Part shown: piece by piece, positions 31,301-36,459 of the stretch
Position numbering within the stretch: the first letter of the stretch is position 1
How the letters are laid out: each line of letters starts with the position of its first letter
Source: Nereocystis luetkeana
Lineage: Eukaryota; Sar; Phaeophyceae; Laminariales; Laminariaceae
Direction of reading: 5' to 3'
Assembly: GCA_031213475.1 (NCBI GenBank)
Contig: JARUPZ010000019.1
Span: forward strand, 8,028,698-8,092,697
Length of the DNA stretch: 64,000 nt
The notes under the pieces: model-generated
The model's database searches: none
The model's input: the letters and a program-made list of their open reading frames with translations, nothing else
Told to the model about the DNA's origin: nothing
Program-made: the position numbers and the translations under genes

Positions 31301-31405
31301 AACCGTTACCAGGGAGGAGGGCGCGGGCGCGGCGCGTATGGAGGGAGGGGGGCGGGCAACTACATCCGCGAGAGGCGCGATATGGGCGTCGGGCCTCGCC
31401 GCTAA
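4246..31405 (+). CDS. EIF3C: Eukaryotic translation initiation factor 3 subunit c (16 exons)
   Basis: Core scaffold subunit of cytoplasmic eIF3, which binds the 40S subunit, contacts eIF1/eIF5 through its N-terminus and organises the PCI/MPN core. I recognised it from blocks such as [74 protein letters not shown] and [17 protein letters not shown], all in eIF3c order. Sixteen exons join in frame to about 1019 residues; the human protein is about 913. Order: Ser/Asp-rich N-terminus (1-51), eIF3c N-domain from about 52, a long acidic SD-repeat insert (about 165-260), a Lys-rich linker (265-303), the helical core (304-770), the PCI domain (about 772-908) and an RGG-rich tail (about 925-1005). 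The start is the ATG at 4246 in a strong context (ACCATGG), giving [10 protein letters not shown]. Exon ends lie at GT donors and AG acceptors except the donor of exon 4, which reads GC. Introns total about 24 kb and hold many mobile repeats. The family call is secure; single exon borders are predictions. Confidence 0.95.
4501..4615 (+). repeat. S-family dispersed repeat abutting a G run
   Basis: A run of G is followed by GTCGTACTCGTTTTGTTG and a block containing ACGCATCTATCCCTTTC, AGACGGAGCACCGTTCC and TACTCCTGA. The same block recurs at 19515, 35180 and, inverted, at 9290 and 61125, each time beginning at a long G run (C run when inverted). It looks distantly related to family K (shared GTACTC start, CGCATCC and GACGGAGCA). 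No coding capacity. Confidence 0.7.
6528..6690 (+). repeat. Diverged tandem repeats, CCA(C/G)CCAACTA units
   Basis: Four units carry TCCAGCCAACTA or TCCACCCAACTA; two of them also share CCTCGAATTCCACCCAACTA, and three carry an ATGATAGC-like spacer. A further related piece (GAATTCCAGCCAACC) lies near 6920. Sits in intron 1. Confidence 0.65.
7191..7296 (+). repeat. 53-bp tandem duplication
   Basis: Two units (7191-7243 and 7244-7296) share TGCCTTGACAGGCGACTCGA followed by a block ending CCCGTTGACCGCA, with only a few changes. It lies about 300 bases before exon 2. Confidence 0.85.
7605..7751 (+). CDS. EIF3C: eIF3c exon 2 (residues 52-100)
   Basis: Starts [15 protein letters not shown] and ends CNKHVEKSK, the start of the conserved eIF3c N-domain, including the [15 protein letters not shown] block. 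Acceptor GTGTGCAG, donor AAG|GTGGGT, 147 nt, phase 0 at both ends. Confidence 0.95.
7752..8750 (+). other. eIF3c intron 2 (1.0 kb)
   Basis: GTGGGT...CAATAG. Rich in G runs near the donor; no dispersed family copy or coding segment recognised. Confidence 0.8.
8751..8920 (+). CDS. EIF3C: eIF3c exon 3 (residues 101-156 and part of 157)
   Basis: [20 protein letters not shown] through [10 protein letters not shown] matches the eIF3c N-domain (family pattern: P.FY...L..LED, then N....KL.QK..K). 170 nt, ends in phase 2; AG plus the first C of exon 4 gives Ser157. Confidence 0.95.
8921..10016 (+). other. eIF3c intron 3 (1.1 kb)
   Basis: GTGAGC...TTGCAG. Contains an inverted S-family copy (9290-9352), a poly-C cluster and an otherwise unexplained stretch (about 9480-9960) with short GATCTATC-type inverted repeats. 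Confidence 0.8.
9290..9400 (-). repeat. Inverted S-family repeat and poly-C cluster
   Basis: The S-family block is on the minus strand (AAAGAGATGCGTGGTCAATG is the reverse of the CATTGACCACGCATC motif), ending in GAGTA and then a C run of about 14. A second C run of about 20 lies at 9378-9398. The copy border coincides with the C run, as at other sites. Confidence 0.65.
10017..10254 (+). CDS. EIF3C: eIF3c exon 4 (residues 157-236), acidic SD-repeat insert
   Basis: Begins [18 protein letters not shown], the end of the conserved N-domain, then about 50 residues of Ser/Asp repeats ([20 protein letters not shown] and further) and a basic end, [11 protein letters not shown]. The DNA is a degenerate GATTCC/GACTCC repeat, a likely source of length variation. 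All family members are acidic here, but this run is long. No GT donor fits the frame at the end; the best junction is AAG|GCGAGT, a GC-AG intron, giving phase 0. Confidence 0.88.
10396..10606 (+). repeat. Family F fragment
   Basis: Diverged relative of the 3' half of family F: GGCATGGCATTGCACTG, then AGTATCTCCGTG, then a GGATGAAGAATCG...GTGCTGGATGTCGACGGGTA block and AAGAACG. It ends near GGAACGCACA in place of the (CA)n end of full copies. Confidence 0.65.
10655..10751. repeat. Family B hairpin element
   Basis: Inverted repeat whose arms read (TT)AACNCTTTTAGGACTGC, AGTCCCGTTT, then GGGGACAAAC, mirrored as CCAAACGGGACTGCGGTCCT and AAAGGG. A diverged half copy follows at about 10763-10800. 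In RNA it would form a hairpin of about 40 bp. No coding capacity. Confidence 0.8.
10962..11458 (+). repeat. Family F repeat, full copy 1
   Basis: A 497-bp stretch almost identical to 41828-42322; only a few substitutions and small indels were seen. It runs from TCCGCCTGTTATTTCCCC to GAAGAACACACACACACAC. The (CA)n end and the 3'-anchored truncated relatives (10396, 48468, 49060, 50865) suggest a short retroelement (SINE-like) or the 3' end of a non-LTR element. No promoter boxes could be assigned with confidence. Confidence 0.85.
11679..11776 (+). ncRNA. Family D structured element 1 (C/D-box-like)
   Basis: First of five copies of a 98-99 nt unit in intron 4, all on the gene's strand. This copy has perfect box C (GTGATGA) and box D (CTGA) motifs just inside its ends, and a central hairpin GTCCCGCT/AGCGGGAC with loop GCAAA. 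Other copies have T-G where this has C-G in that stem. Candidate intronic snoRNA or other structured RNA; it could instead be a palindromic mobile element. Expression is unknown. Confidence 0.5.
11968..12065 (+). ncRNA. Family D structured element 2
   Basis: Box C-like GTGACGA and box D CTGA. Its outer internal stem is GATAAGCC/GGCTTGTC: one more base pair than the other copies, made by a change on both sides (T:T to C:G), plus a T:G wobble. This paired change is evidence that the fold, not just the sequence, is kept. The terminal stem is weak in this copy. Confidence 0.5.
12244..12342 (+). ncRNA. Family D structured element 3
   Basis: Box C-like GTGACGA; box D position reads CCGA. Terminal stem AAAAGC/GCTTTT flanks the boxes. 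Internal stem GATAGGC/GCTTATC keeps pairing through a G:T wobble. Preceded by a short inverted repeat (GCGGACATCGC) and a C run. Confidence 0.5.
12492..12590 (+). ncRNA. Family D structured element 4
   Basis: GTGACGA and CTGA boxes, terminal stem AAAAGC/GCTTTT, internal stem GATAAGC/GCTTATC, then CGTTT/AAACG and GTCTC/GAGAC (the A of AAACG is followed by a substitution, ACGAT). Preceded by GATGCGCACATCGC as in copies 3 and 5. Confidence 0.5.
12735..12833 (+). ncRNA. Family D structured element 5
   Basis: GTGACGA; box D position reads CCGA. The terminal stem here is ACAAGC/GCTTGT, whereas copies 3 and 4 have AAAAGC/GCTTTT: an A:T to C:G double change that keeps pairing. The internal stem has one A:C mismatch (GATAAGC/GCTCATC). 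Frames open across this family (such as 12438-13016) reflect the repeat, not a protein. Confidence 0.5.
12896..13120 (+). repeat. Family K element, 5'-truncated
   Basis: Carries the 3' 225 bp of the K element: AAGTCCGCCTCAAAAGCGGT, AGACACCTCACGGCGCTTCG, CGACATGCTCCGTCCCGGCA and CATACGACTACGGCCATGCA, ending GAGTACACC at a C run. Full copies are at 30541 and 49757. Confidence 0.8.
13276..13380. mobile_element. Family A hairpin MITE, intact 105 bp
   Basis: Flanked by TA on both sides. The ends are near-perfect inverted repeats of about 27 bp starting TTACGGGGGACCATAGTTAA. The 105-bp length and TA target duplication fit a non-autonomous Tc1/mariner-like element. It has no coding capacity. This copy is a good reference for 'unscarred' family A. 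Confidence 0.85.
14195..14395 (+). CDS. EIF3C: eIF3c exon 5 (residues 237-303)
   Basis: [20 protein letters not shown], then [20 protein letters not shown] and a Lys-rich end. The acidic stretch followed by [AR].[FW]LKK and a basic coiled region is the usual eIF3c order. Acceptor CCCCCCCTCAG, donor AAG|GTGCGT, 201 nt, phase 0. Confidence 0.9.
14996..15124 (+). CDS. EIF3C: eIF3c exon 6 (residues 304-346)
   Basis: [20 protein letters not shown], then [20 protein letters not shown], matching the family's KL.E.L..RG.KGTD block that opens the helical core. Acceptor CATCCAG, donor AAG|GTCAGT, 129 nt. The short W/V segment that often precedes this block is not seen; a small exon in the 600-nt intron before it cannot be excluded. 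Confidence 0.93.
15282..15425 (+). repeat. Degenerate CGTTACCTTG decamer array
   Basis: About 14 imperfect copies of a 10-bp unit close to CGTTACCTTG lie in intron 6, ending about 30 bases before the acceptor of exon 7. Similar in style to the CCCTA/CCTTA array in intron 11. Confidence 0.7.
15455..15625 (+). CDS. EIF3C: eIF3c exon 7 (residues 347-403)
   Basis: [20 protein letters not shown] to [11 protein letters not shown]. Family equivalent: QI..L..L...A...LG, then the Y....MW..C...IN block. Acceptor GCCACAG, donor CGG|GTGAGT, 171 nt, phase 0. Confidence 0.95.
16161..16517 (+). CDS. EIF3C: eIF3c exon 8 (residues 404-522)
   Basis: [15 protein letters not shown] through [20 protein letters not shown] to DLALLQ. 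INPH.QEY..RLKDE is a hallmark of the subunit. Acceptor TGTACAG, donor CAG|GTGGGC, 357 nt, the largest exon. The intron before it holds two long C runs and one G-rich stretch. Confidence 0.96.
17149..17352 (+). CDS. EIF3C: eIF3c exon 9 (residues 523-590)
   Basis: [20 protein letters not shown] followed by a variable region ([20 protein letters not shown]) and ending VVDHED. It corresponds to the LHTYYK and variable linker region of other eIF3c proteins. Donor GAC|GTGAGA, less typical than the others; 204 nt. Confidence 0.88.
17353..18538 (+). other. eIF3c intron 9 (1.2 kb)
   Basis: GTGAGA...TTCGCAG. Contains an inverted family K piece, S-like fragments near 17560 and 17660-17705, G runs, a short CTAGGGTTAGGGTTT tract (about 17753-17769, too short to call telomeric) and a C-rich stretch at 18204-18235. 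Confidence 0.8.
17430..17541 (-). repeat. Family K fragment (minus)
   Basis: Begins at a G run with GTACTCGATCTCATGCATGG, GTATGACCATAGACCCTCGC and CGGGACGGAGCATGTCGGG. This is the part of family K nearest the homopolymer; the rest of the element is absent. Confidence 0.75.
18539..18877 (+). CDS. EIF3C: eIF3c exon 10 (residues 591-703)
   Basis: The best conserved exon: [71 protein letters not shown]. These match eIF3c across eukaryotes nearly residue by residue. Acceptor CTTCGCAG, donor CAG|GTGTGT, 339 nt. Confidence 0.98.
18987..19094. mobile_element. Family A MITE in intron 10
   Basis: 5' end TATTACGGGGGACCATAATA; 3' end decayed (CCCCCGCGACA in place of CCCCCGTAATA) and with a 3-bp GGT duplication. 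Belongs to the variant subgroup with AAATAGG in the arm. Confidence 0.8.
19439..19610 (+). repeat. K-like and S-family pieces after a G run
   Basis: A G run, then GTCATGCATGGCCGTAGGCG (K-like), then GTACTCATTTGTTGCTTGCC and ACGCATCCCTTTCGAGACGG (S family). The two related repeats lie head to tail, about 70 bp apart. Confidence 0.65.
20022..20126. mobile_element. Family A MITE, intact 105 bp, intron 10
   Basis: TA on both sides; same orientation and nearly the same sequence as 13276-13380. Internal reference piece GGTTAAATATATAGG has no insertion, which makes it useful for comparison with scarred copies. Confidence 0.85.
20845..21048 (+). CDS. EIF3C: eIF3c exon 11 (residues 704-771)
   Basis: [55 protein letters not shown]. 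The E..K.ERRRQ.P.H.HIN.ELLE block is diagnostic. Acceptor TGTTTCAG, preceded by a long C-rich tract; donor CAG|GTGCTG chosen because [12 protein letters not shown] restores the family junction ([10 protein letters not shown]). 204 nt. Confidence 0.95.
21351..21462. mobile_element. Family A MITE with one TA-CCAGG-TA scar
   Basis: 112 bp, exactly 7 more than the intact copies. The extra 7 bp (CCAGGTA) sit after CCTA: this copy reads ACCTACCAGGTATAGATTT where intact copies read ACCTATATATTT (allowing one substitution). Right end mutated to CCCCCGAAA. TA flanks on both sides. Confidence 0.85.
21988..22447 (+). repeat. CCCTA/CCTTA pentanucleotide array
   Basis: Degenerate at first, then nearly pure from about 22212 to 22446, largely a 10-bp unit CCCTACCTTA. 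It ends about 24 bases before the exon 12 acceptor and so acts as a very long pyrimidine-rich tract. Not telomeric: the unit is 5/10 bp rather than TTAGGG. Confidence 0.85.
22471..22571 (+). CDS. EIF3C: eIF3c exon 12 (residues 772-804 and part of 805)
   Basis: [20 protein letters not shown] then [23 protein letters not shown]....GDW..C opens the C-terminal PCI region. Acceptor CGCAAG (non-C before AG), donor GG|GTACGT, 101 nt, ends in phase 2; with the first G of exon 13 it makes Gly805. Confidence 0.95.
22922..23050 (+). repeat. Family E repeat, copy 1
   Basis: Shared core with 23154 and 23553: GTCTTCCCNAGTGATGC, TACGTCAAACCA, AATCCACAAA, then GTTGAGGA, AACACAC and GGGAGGCGAGGCAGGCAGAC. Most diverged of the three. 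Confidence 0.7.
23154..23285 (+). repeat. Family E repeat, copy 2
   Basis: GAGTCTTCCCGAATGATGCT, CAAACCAACAAATCCACAAA, GGTGGCCATCGCCTCGGGCA, CACACCTTACGTTTGGCGGG. Same orientation, about 230 bp after copy 1. Confidence 0.75.
23553..23660 (+). repeat. Family E repeat, copy 3
   Basis: GAGTCTTCCCGAGTGATGCT through GCACCTTACGTTAGACGGGA; about 400 bp after copy 2. The family was seen nowhere else in the window, so it probably spread by local duplication. Confidence 0.75.
24656..24731 (+). CDS. EIF3C: eIF3c exon 13 (residues 805-830)
   Basis: [20 protein letters not shown] then KEKIQ. It equals the family's G.VWDLFP....V...L..KIQ. Acceptor GACTAG, donor CAG|GTGCGC, 76 nt; phase 2 in, phase 0 out. 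Confidence 0.94.
25658..25792 (+). CDS. EIF3C: eIF3c exon 14 (residues 831-875)
   Basis: [45 protein letters not shown]: the winged-helix half of the PCI domain (E.LRTYLFTY...Y.S.S...L...F......VHSI.SKM). Acceptor GGCCAG, donor CAG|GTCCGC. The last 10 bases and the donor belong to a 44-bp tandem duplication. Confidence 0.96.
25783..25870 (+). repeat. 44-bp tandem duplication over the exon 14 donor
   Basis: Units 25783-25826 and 25827-25870 differ by one base (CGTTTTTAA against CGTTATTAA). Each holds CTTAACCAG|GTCCGC, the end of exon 14 plus its 5' splice site, so two equal donors lie 44 bases apart. Use of the second would read through an in-frame TAA (VRSRF then stop). Confidence 0.9.
26666..26764 (+). 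CDS. EIF3C: eIF3c exon 15 (residues 876-908)
   Basis: [20 protein letters not shown] then [13 protein letters not shown], matching E...S.DQPT.TVV......P...Q.LALQ.A.K. Acceptor GGTTCCAG, donor AGG|GTGACC, 99 nt. The 870-nt intron before it has a T/G-rich middle. Confidence 0.95.
27704..27797. repeat. Family B hairpin element
   Basis: Arms CACTGCAGTCCCGTTTTAGG and CCCAGACGGGACTCTGACTG. The right arm carries an extra CTGA piece, so it pairs imperfectly; outer TTTAGG/CCTAAA ends are degraded. Confidence 0.65.
27835..27939. mobile_element. Family A MITE, intact 105 bp, intron 15
   Basis: TA flanks. Both ends carry GGGGGGCC where others have GGGGGACC, a matched change in both arms that keeps the inverted repeat. 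Confidence 0.85.
28045..28170. mobile_element. Family A MITE, variant with internal duplication
   Basis: Ends TTACGGAGGGCCATAGTAAA and CTTACTATGGCCCCCCGTAA. 126 bp; the extra length is mainly a 19-bp direct repeat, TTTGTCCCTACTTACT(TTA/ATG), near the right end. Flanks are TG and CA rather than TA. Confidence 0.75.
28424..28503 (+). repeat. Family C repeat, copy 1
   Basis: First of six copies within 1.8 kb. Core GGCCGGCCACTGTGATGGCA, AAATGATATAATGAGCCTGA, TGTGGCCAAC, TTAGCTGAGTGACCGGCCAG. Ends are inverted (GGCCGGCCACT / AGTGACCGGCC). Often preceded by GTGCGGAGGNGTTGCGTA and followed by a C run and a GTTTCAAGAC piece, so the true unit is longer than the 80-bp core. Confidence 0.85.
28525..28592. 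mobile_element. Family A MITE, left end missing
   Basis: Starts mid-element at AGCATAGTAAAAATAGGG and keeps the right arm GGTCCTATTTACTATGGTCC then CCCGTAA. It lies between family C copies 1 and 2. Confidence 0.8.
28623..28703 (+). repeat. Family C repeat, copy 2
   Basis: CGGCCGGCCACTGTGGTGGC to CTGAGTGACCGGCCAGCC; runs straight into a C run of about 16. Confidence 0.85.
28772..28853 (+). repeat. Family C repeat, copy 3
   Basis: CGGCCGGCCATTGTGATGGC to CTGAGTGGCCGGCCAGCC; its inverted ends match best of all copies. Followed by a C run and GGTTTCAAGACGCCCTGAAG. Confidence 0.85.
29273..29351 (+). repeat. Family C repeat, copy 4
   Basis: GGCCGGCCACTATGATGGCA to TAGCTGAGTGACCGGCCAG; preceded by TGTGCGGAGGCGTTGCGTAG. 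Confidence 0.85.
29538..29610 (+). repeat. Family C repeat, copy 5 (right end lost)
   Basis: GTGGCCGGCCACTATAATGG, AATGAGCCTGAAAAACATCA, AGCTCTAGCTTAGTG, then a C run in place of the inverted end. Confidence 0.75.
29920..30013. repeat. Family B hairpin element
   Basis: AACCCCTTTAGGAGTGCAGT to GGACTGCGGTCCTAAAAGGG. Well preserved arms (AGTCCCGTTTTAGGGAC / GCCCCTGAATCGGGACT). Confidence 0.85.
30131..30218 (+). repeat. Family C repeat, copy 6 (diverged)
   Basis: ACGGCCGACCAGCCACGATC, GCAATGAGCCTGAATAAATC, AGGCTGAGTCACCGGCCAGC; preceded by GTGTGCAGAGGCGTTACGTT, the diverged lead-in of copy 4. Confidence 0.75.
30541..30912 (+). repeat. Family K element, full-length copy
   Basis: About 370 bp from ATCATTTGTGCGAGGTAAAG through GTATCACGTAGTGTTC-like and CCCATTGCTGTCTCTGGAAA to the 3' part shared with the truncated copies, ending GAGTACACC at a C run; another C run precedes it. 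Nearly the same as 49757-50146 and, inverted, 35957-36335. No long frame; most copies keep the end next to the homopolymer, as expected of a retroposed element. Confidence 0.8.
31070..31405 (+). CDS. EIF3C: eIF3c exon 16 (residues 909-1019), RGG tail and stop
   Basis: [20 protein letters not shown] matches the family's L.E.NE..LD...G.YG end of the conserved region. Then a tail of [10 protein letters not shown] repeats ([20 protein letters not shown]) ending MGVGPRR and TAA at 31403. RGG boxes bind RNA and are arginine-methylated in other proteins; plant eIF3c tails are also Gly/Arg-rich, animal ones much less so. Acceptor CCCCTAG. Confidence 0.94.
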   Translation, partial: AVTLVESNERLMDARTGAYGFRDDTGRGGGRGGGGRGGGGRDYNSGGGRGGTSGGGGRGSGDWGGGRGYNRPGQTANNRYQGGGRGRGAYGGRGAGNYIRERRDMGVGPRR

Positions 31406-31759
31406 CATTTTTGAACCCGTGTTGGAGGCTGCTTGAGGGGGGGGGGGGAGGGGGGGGAGGGTAGCCGGGGCCTGTGGACCGTGCAAGGGGTTTCAGTGCG
31501 TGGCGGCGTCGGCGGCGGTGGATGCATGCGCTGAGATGATTGGGTGCAACGGTACAGCCAGGTCTACGGGGGTGGGTAGCCGTGAAACGACCGAGCGAGC
31601 AGGATTGGCTGAGGAAAGCGGCAAAGGGACGGCGTACCGTTACCGCTGCTGGGCCCTTTCGGGGTGGTTGTGGTGGTGGTGGTGGGTATCGATGGTGATT
31701 TTTTTTCCCCTCGTTTCTTTGAGCCCTTTCAGATGGGCCTGTGTTGGCGTGTTGTTCTT

Positions 31760-31790
<31 letters not shown>

Positions 31791-32658
31791 CTGCGGTGAT
31801 GACTGGAGTGGAGCTCAAAGGCGATAAAGTTGGCTGTTAATTGGCGGTCGTTGAATTAGTTTTCTGTTCTTTCACGATGCTGAGTTTCTGTGTTTTTGTT
31901 TTTTTTTTGTGTTTTTTTGTGTGTGCTTTTTTTTTTTTTTCTTGTGCTCCGCGGTTACGGTAAAGACGTCGTAAAACAAGCTCTGTGGCAGCGCTCTCGC
32001 TGCTTGCACCGCGAAACAGCACGAAGCACAATACACAGAATAGCAGCACGAGCAGTGGAGGCTAAGAGCTGGTCTGCTAACGATGTGATGAGTGTTGGTG
32101 TACCCGTAGTAGGCTGTTCGGCCCGCAGTATCATTAGTGCGATGGTAGATATGATGCCGGCGTGATGCTGTCGTACGGGCTCTTCGTTGAGCGGGCCGAA
32201 CTATTGTTTTCTTTTTTTTTAGTTTTGTTTCGCAGTTTGCTATCCTGGTTCGTTGATTGAGAGCGCACACACCCACACGCTGGAGACGAGAAGACACGGC
32301 ACGGAGACAACAACGGACGAATATCAAAAATTAAGATTGCGGAAAACGACAAACTGGCTTTCATCGCCTCTACGTACGTGGATTAAGTTTTGTTCTGAAA
32401 AGCCGAGGGGAAGTCACGTGACTGACTGCTGTGTCAGGCTGAAGTTTTATCAATACGGCTGTATGTATCGGAAGGCTTGCCAGCAGCATACCGTGGAATG
32501 GTTCTATAGGTATTACCGTGCTGCGTAGTAGTACCGATTCCTGTTCGTATTCCTATTCGGAGATAATGCAAGTTTGGTGGTGACGAACCGAAAAAAATAA
32601 GAAGACCTAGGGAGCGGTACGTACGTACGAAGTTGTTGTTGTTCTTCTTACCATTATA

Positions 32659-32748
32659 ACCCATTTAGCGGTGCAGTCCCGTTTTGGGGACAAACTACTT
32701 GGAATTTGACTGATTTGTCCCAACCGGGACCGCAGTTCTAAAAGGGTC
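32659..32748. repeat. Family B hairpin element
   Basis: AACCCATTTAGCGGTGCAGT to CCGCAGTTCTAAAAGGGTCA. Loop CTACTTGGAATTTGACTGAT is the usual family B centre. Confidence 0.8.
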
Positions 32749-32951
32749 AATAAGGTGTTCCATGCGTATGAGTGTAGTCCGGCGCGTGGGCGCAAGTTCC
32801 TGGTGCGTACTGGTACCTACCAACAGCGTCTCATACCATACATAATACACCCCTATGGACGAGAATGTGAGGACCGTTATTATGTACCAGGTATTTTGGT
32901 ATTTATACACGGACAGGCGGTCCTTGCTTCACCGTGCAGAGTTAGCTGTTT

Positions 32952-33053
32952 AACCCTTTCAGAAGCACAGTCAGTCCCGTATTGGGGACATCCCACTCGA
33001 ATTTACAAGTAGTTTGTTCCGAAAACGGGACTGCGGTCAGGTCATAAAAGGGT
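32952..33053. repeat. Family B element with matched 4-bp duplications
   Basis: Left arm has CAGTCAGTCCC and right arm GGTCAGGTCAT where others have CAGTCCC and GGTCCT: a small duplication in each arm at nearly mirrored places. Confidence 0.75.
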
Positions 33054-33837
33054 GAAAAAGGACACCTCCATGATCCGTCACTGCTGCCGCCGTGTGGGCA
33101 GAGCAGCCAGGCGGCAGGGTCGAACAGGCCCCCCGCGATAACTGAACTGAATCCGAGATAACAAACTTCGTTTTTTTTTTCAGTATTATTTGCAATGCGT
33201 TTTACATACTTGTACCAGGTATAATATGTGTGTGGTGTACGATACCTGGTACAAATTATAAAAAAAAGTTTACAGAAAAAAAATGTATGCGCCCGGTTAC
33301 TTGCCCGGCGAATGTGTCAAATGACGACAGTTTTTTGCATGTGACTGCCCGCATATATATCTGAAAATCTGGTGACGGACGCCTTGTGACAGCCAAATCC
33401 GGGGATGAAAGGCCAACGTCCCCGTTTTTTTCAAAGCCTGTTATTTCGAAACTTGCTATTAATAATTTCTGTAATTATTTTGAAAAATAATACGCACCAG
33501 GTATAAAAAAAGTGCTGTTTGTGTTATGTATACATACGTGGTGGCGTGCAGTGGGCAGGTTGACGACAGTGCAACGGGCGGATACGATACGAGTAATAAT
33601 GCGTGTCGAAAGTAAAGACAAAATTTCAAATATGATGGGATTGAATAAATTACAGTAGTAGTATCAGCGCGTATGATGCCCATATCACGAAAAATGTTGG
33701 CACGTTAGGTATGTTATGAAGACTAGCCAGCTCAGCTGTAAGCCGAGGACACAGCACGCCATACGAATGTATGACGGATTTTCATCGTGCGTATCGATGC
33801 CACTTCTTTCCGTACATCAGAAGTGCCAATTTTAGGA

Positions 33838-33920
33838 CATGCCTGTGCGTTGTGCGCGTGTGTGTGCACGAGGACATGCTTGTTGTGCGTTGTGCGCGTG
33901 TGTGTGCGCGAGCACACGCA
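33838..33920 (+). repeat. 40-bp tandem duplication, GTGCGTTGTGCGCGTG
   Basis: Two units of TGTGCGTTGTGCGCGTGTGT followed by GTGC(A/G)CGAG and CA. Purine-pyrimidine alternating (Z-DNA-prone) in both units. Confidence 0.7.
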
Positions 33921-35164
33921 GCGTGAAGGCGATCCTCAAGCCTCGAGCGCGCGGCGCACCTTGTGAAACATTTTCACGGGGTTTCCACACAATACGTTTG
34001 GAGGCGTTATTGTATATCAGGTAGTGGATAGGAGATATATTTCGTGACGGCTCAAAAATCTCATGACGGGCCGCCGCCACGGTTAATGTTGCCGTGACGT
34101 ATACCCGCCACTAGACATCTTTGTCGCCCGGTGGCTACTTCGTTTTCCTTCAAGCTTGCAGGAAGACTTTTTTAGCTACGTGTGTGTGTTCTTCGTTGCT
34201 GCCCGCTGGCTACCTACGAGTAGTAGCCGTTACGAGGGACGAACGCCTGCTGTGTTCTCTGGTGTTGTCCCTTTTCAGCTTGCGACACCCTCGGGATATC
34301 AAGTCAACCTCAATCCCGAAGGGGAACCTTGTACCCATGATATTCAGCATATATATACACATATTTTACGTTCACTAGTTCTGGAATTCCACTTGCAGCC
34401 GAGCACGAGGAAAATACGTACGTACTGCTGCTGCAACACCACTCTTCTTACGTGAATATAATCTCCGTTTGGATTCTGATCTATACCAGGTACATACATA
34501 GGTGACACGTGTGTATGAATATCAACCGGAGCTTTATTCTCGGGAGAGTATTATGTATAATGGGACCGATTTCGTGCAGCTGTTACAGTTACACAGACAG
34601 GTTGTCTGCCGGTTCCAAGTAGTTCTCATGTGTGTATGCTTTGTGCGTTACATGTGTTACTTCGCCTCTGCTTGCTGTATTTTACTTAACTGGTACATAA
34701 AAAAACAGAAGACAAAAGGGCGGTAACCCCGGTTGCATACTGGGGTTTCTTTAATTAATTAATTTATTTTTCTTGGCTGCCCGACCCGACCTTCCCTCCC
34801 CCTGCATCCCCCCTTCCAGGTGGCGGGACCAACGCGTTTCCCCCCTCAGTCGATCCCAAGCGATCGCCACCCATATGCACCTCGGCGGGTGTCGATAACC
34901 GACATGCACACCATGGTCGGTGGCCTGCGCGCACTCTCAGCTACCCAGCTCTTGCCGCAACGTTGTTCTTTCTTGTGGCAGCAATCCTAAGACGACACTT
35001 GGTGTGGTGATGCTCCTTTGATGGTGGCCACATTTTCGATCCTGACAGAACCCAACTACCCACCTGGTATGCGCCATATCGTGTGTACCATCGCTGGAAC
35101 CCCATAATTCCTCACTCCAACAAAATCGACTCTCCCCCTAATCTCGCGACATGGGGGAGGGGAG

Positions 35165-35277
35165 TGGGGGGGGGGGGGGGGGGGTCGTACTCATTTGTTG
35201 CTTGCCATAGTCTTTTAACCATTGACCACGCGTCCGTTTAGAGACGTAACGCCGTTCCTACTCCTGATGGAGACACT
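35165..35277 (+). repeat. S-family repeat after a G run
   Basis: About 18 G then TCGTACTCATTTGTTGCTTG, ACCATTGACCACGCGTCCGT, GTTCCTACTCCTGATGGAGA. Directly followed by a family J copy. Confidence 0.75.
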
Positions 35278-35281
35278 GCTA

Positions 35282-35352
35282 TGAGGCTTAGATTGGGTAG
35301 GCGATTGGTTAACCTAGTACCTTTAGCCCAACGGACTAAGACCCTCACAACA
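35282..35352 (+). repeat. Family J repeat, copy 1
   Basis: GAGGCTTAGATTGGGTAGGC, GATTGGTTAACC, TAGCCCAACGGACTAAGACC. Other copies at 39990 and 40193. Short arms TTGGG/CCCAA face each other around the centre. Confidence 0.7.
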
Positions 35353-35956
35353 CGTCCAACATTTGCGAGGGGGTATTGTAAGGCTCAACAGGTATGCACT
35401 GTGGGTGGGAATTTGGTCAACCTCTTTACAGTAATACATCAACAAGCGTCGCAACCTCCCTCCAGCGTCGCAACCCCCCTCCCCCCCCCCCCCCCCCGGT
35501 CTATAGTCACACGGCTACGACCATGTATGGTGACATGTACCCCCTCCCCCCCCCCCCGCTCGATGGCCAAATAAGGCATGGTCCAATGTATAAGACAAGC
35601 AATAAGTTAATACGCTTCCCGCTCCCCCCTCCAGCTCAGGTGGGTTGGTCAGAGGAAAAAACCCGCCACGTGATACACTAGACTGGGTATGATACCGTAG
35701 ACGATGTGCAGAAAAACCACGAAACGAGAGGCCCCATCCTCTCTCCCACACCAACCGTCGGAACACCTACATCGAGTCCACTAGAATAGGAGGATACCTT
35801 ATGTATACACACTAATCTTATTGCGGACTAAGGCGCGGAGCACTTGAAAGAGAGTGACCGCGCGGGGAGGGGGTAGTGCGGTTATAGCACTTACCCAACA
35901 GCGAAATAAGTCGAGAAACCCTCACAAGAGGTTGGGGGACCGCGGGGGGCGGGCGG

Positions 35957-36335
35957 GGGGGGTACTCGATATCATGCATGGCCGTAGTCGTATGATCGTA
36001 GACACTCGCATCCCTACAATGCCGGGACGGACCACGTCGGGTTTTGACCGACCAGGTAGACATTGTGTGCACCAAGCGCGAAGCGCCGTGAGGTGTTCGG
36101 CGAGTCTTCATGAAGGGTGAGCTGCATGATACTAAGAATCGCTTGTGCGGCGGACTTGCACATGGATAACAAAATCAATGAGGTAATTTATTTTCCGGTG
36201 TGGCCACTCCCAGAGACAGCCATGGGGGTACCATGTAACTGCCTCATGGGTGCCTCACCATAAACACTACGTGGTGCAATCTTTCCCCTCGTGCGGAGTG
36301 AAAGTTCTCTACCCGCTTCAATGATCTGTAACTCG
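35957..36335 (-). repeat. Family K element, near full length (minus)
   Basis: Starts at a G run with GTACTCGATATCATGCATGG; runs through AGGTGTTCGGCGAGTCTTCA, GTAACTGCCTCATGGGTGCC and CTCGTGCGGAGTGAAAGTTC. Same extent as the plus copies at 30541 and 49757. Confidence 0.8.
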
Positions 36336-36459
36336 ATCTCCAGCTGTGACCGTCCGCCGGGAAAAAAAACGGTACCCTGGTTGTGTAGCTCACGTAGTGA
36401 GCCGCATGTTATACAGTGTCGTTGCCAACCGACGCCAACCCAACCTATATATAGATAAT

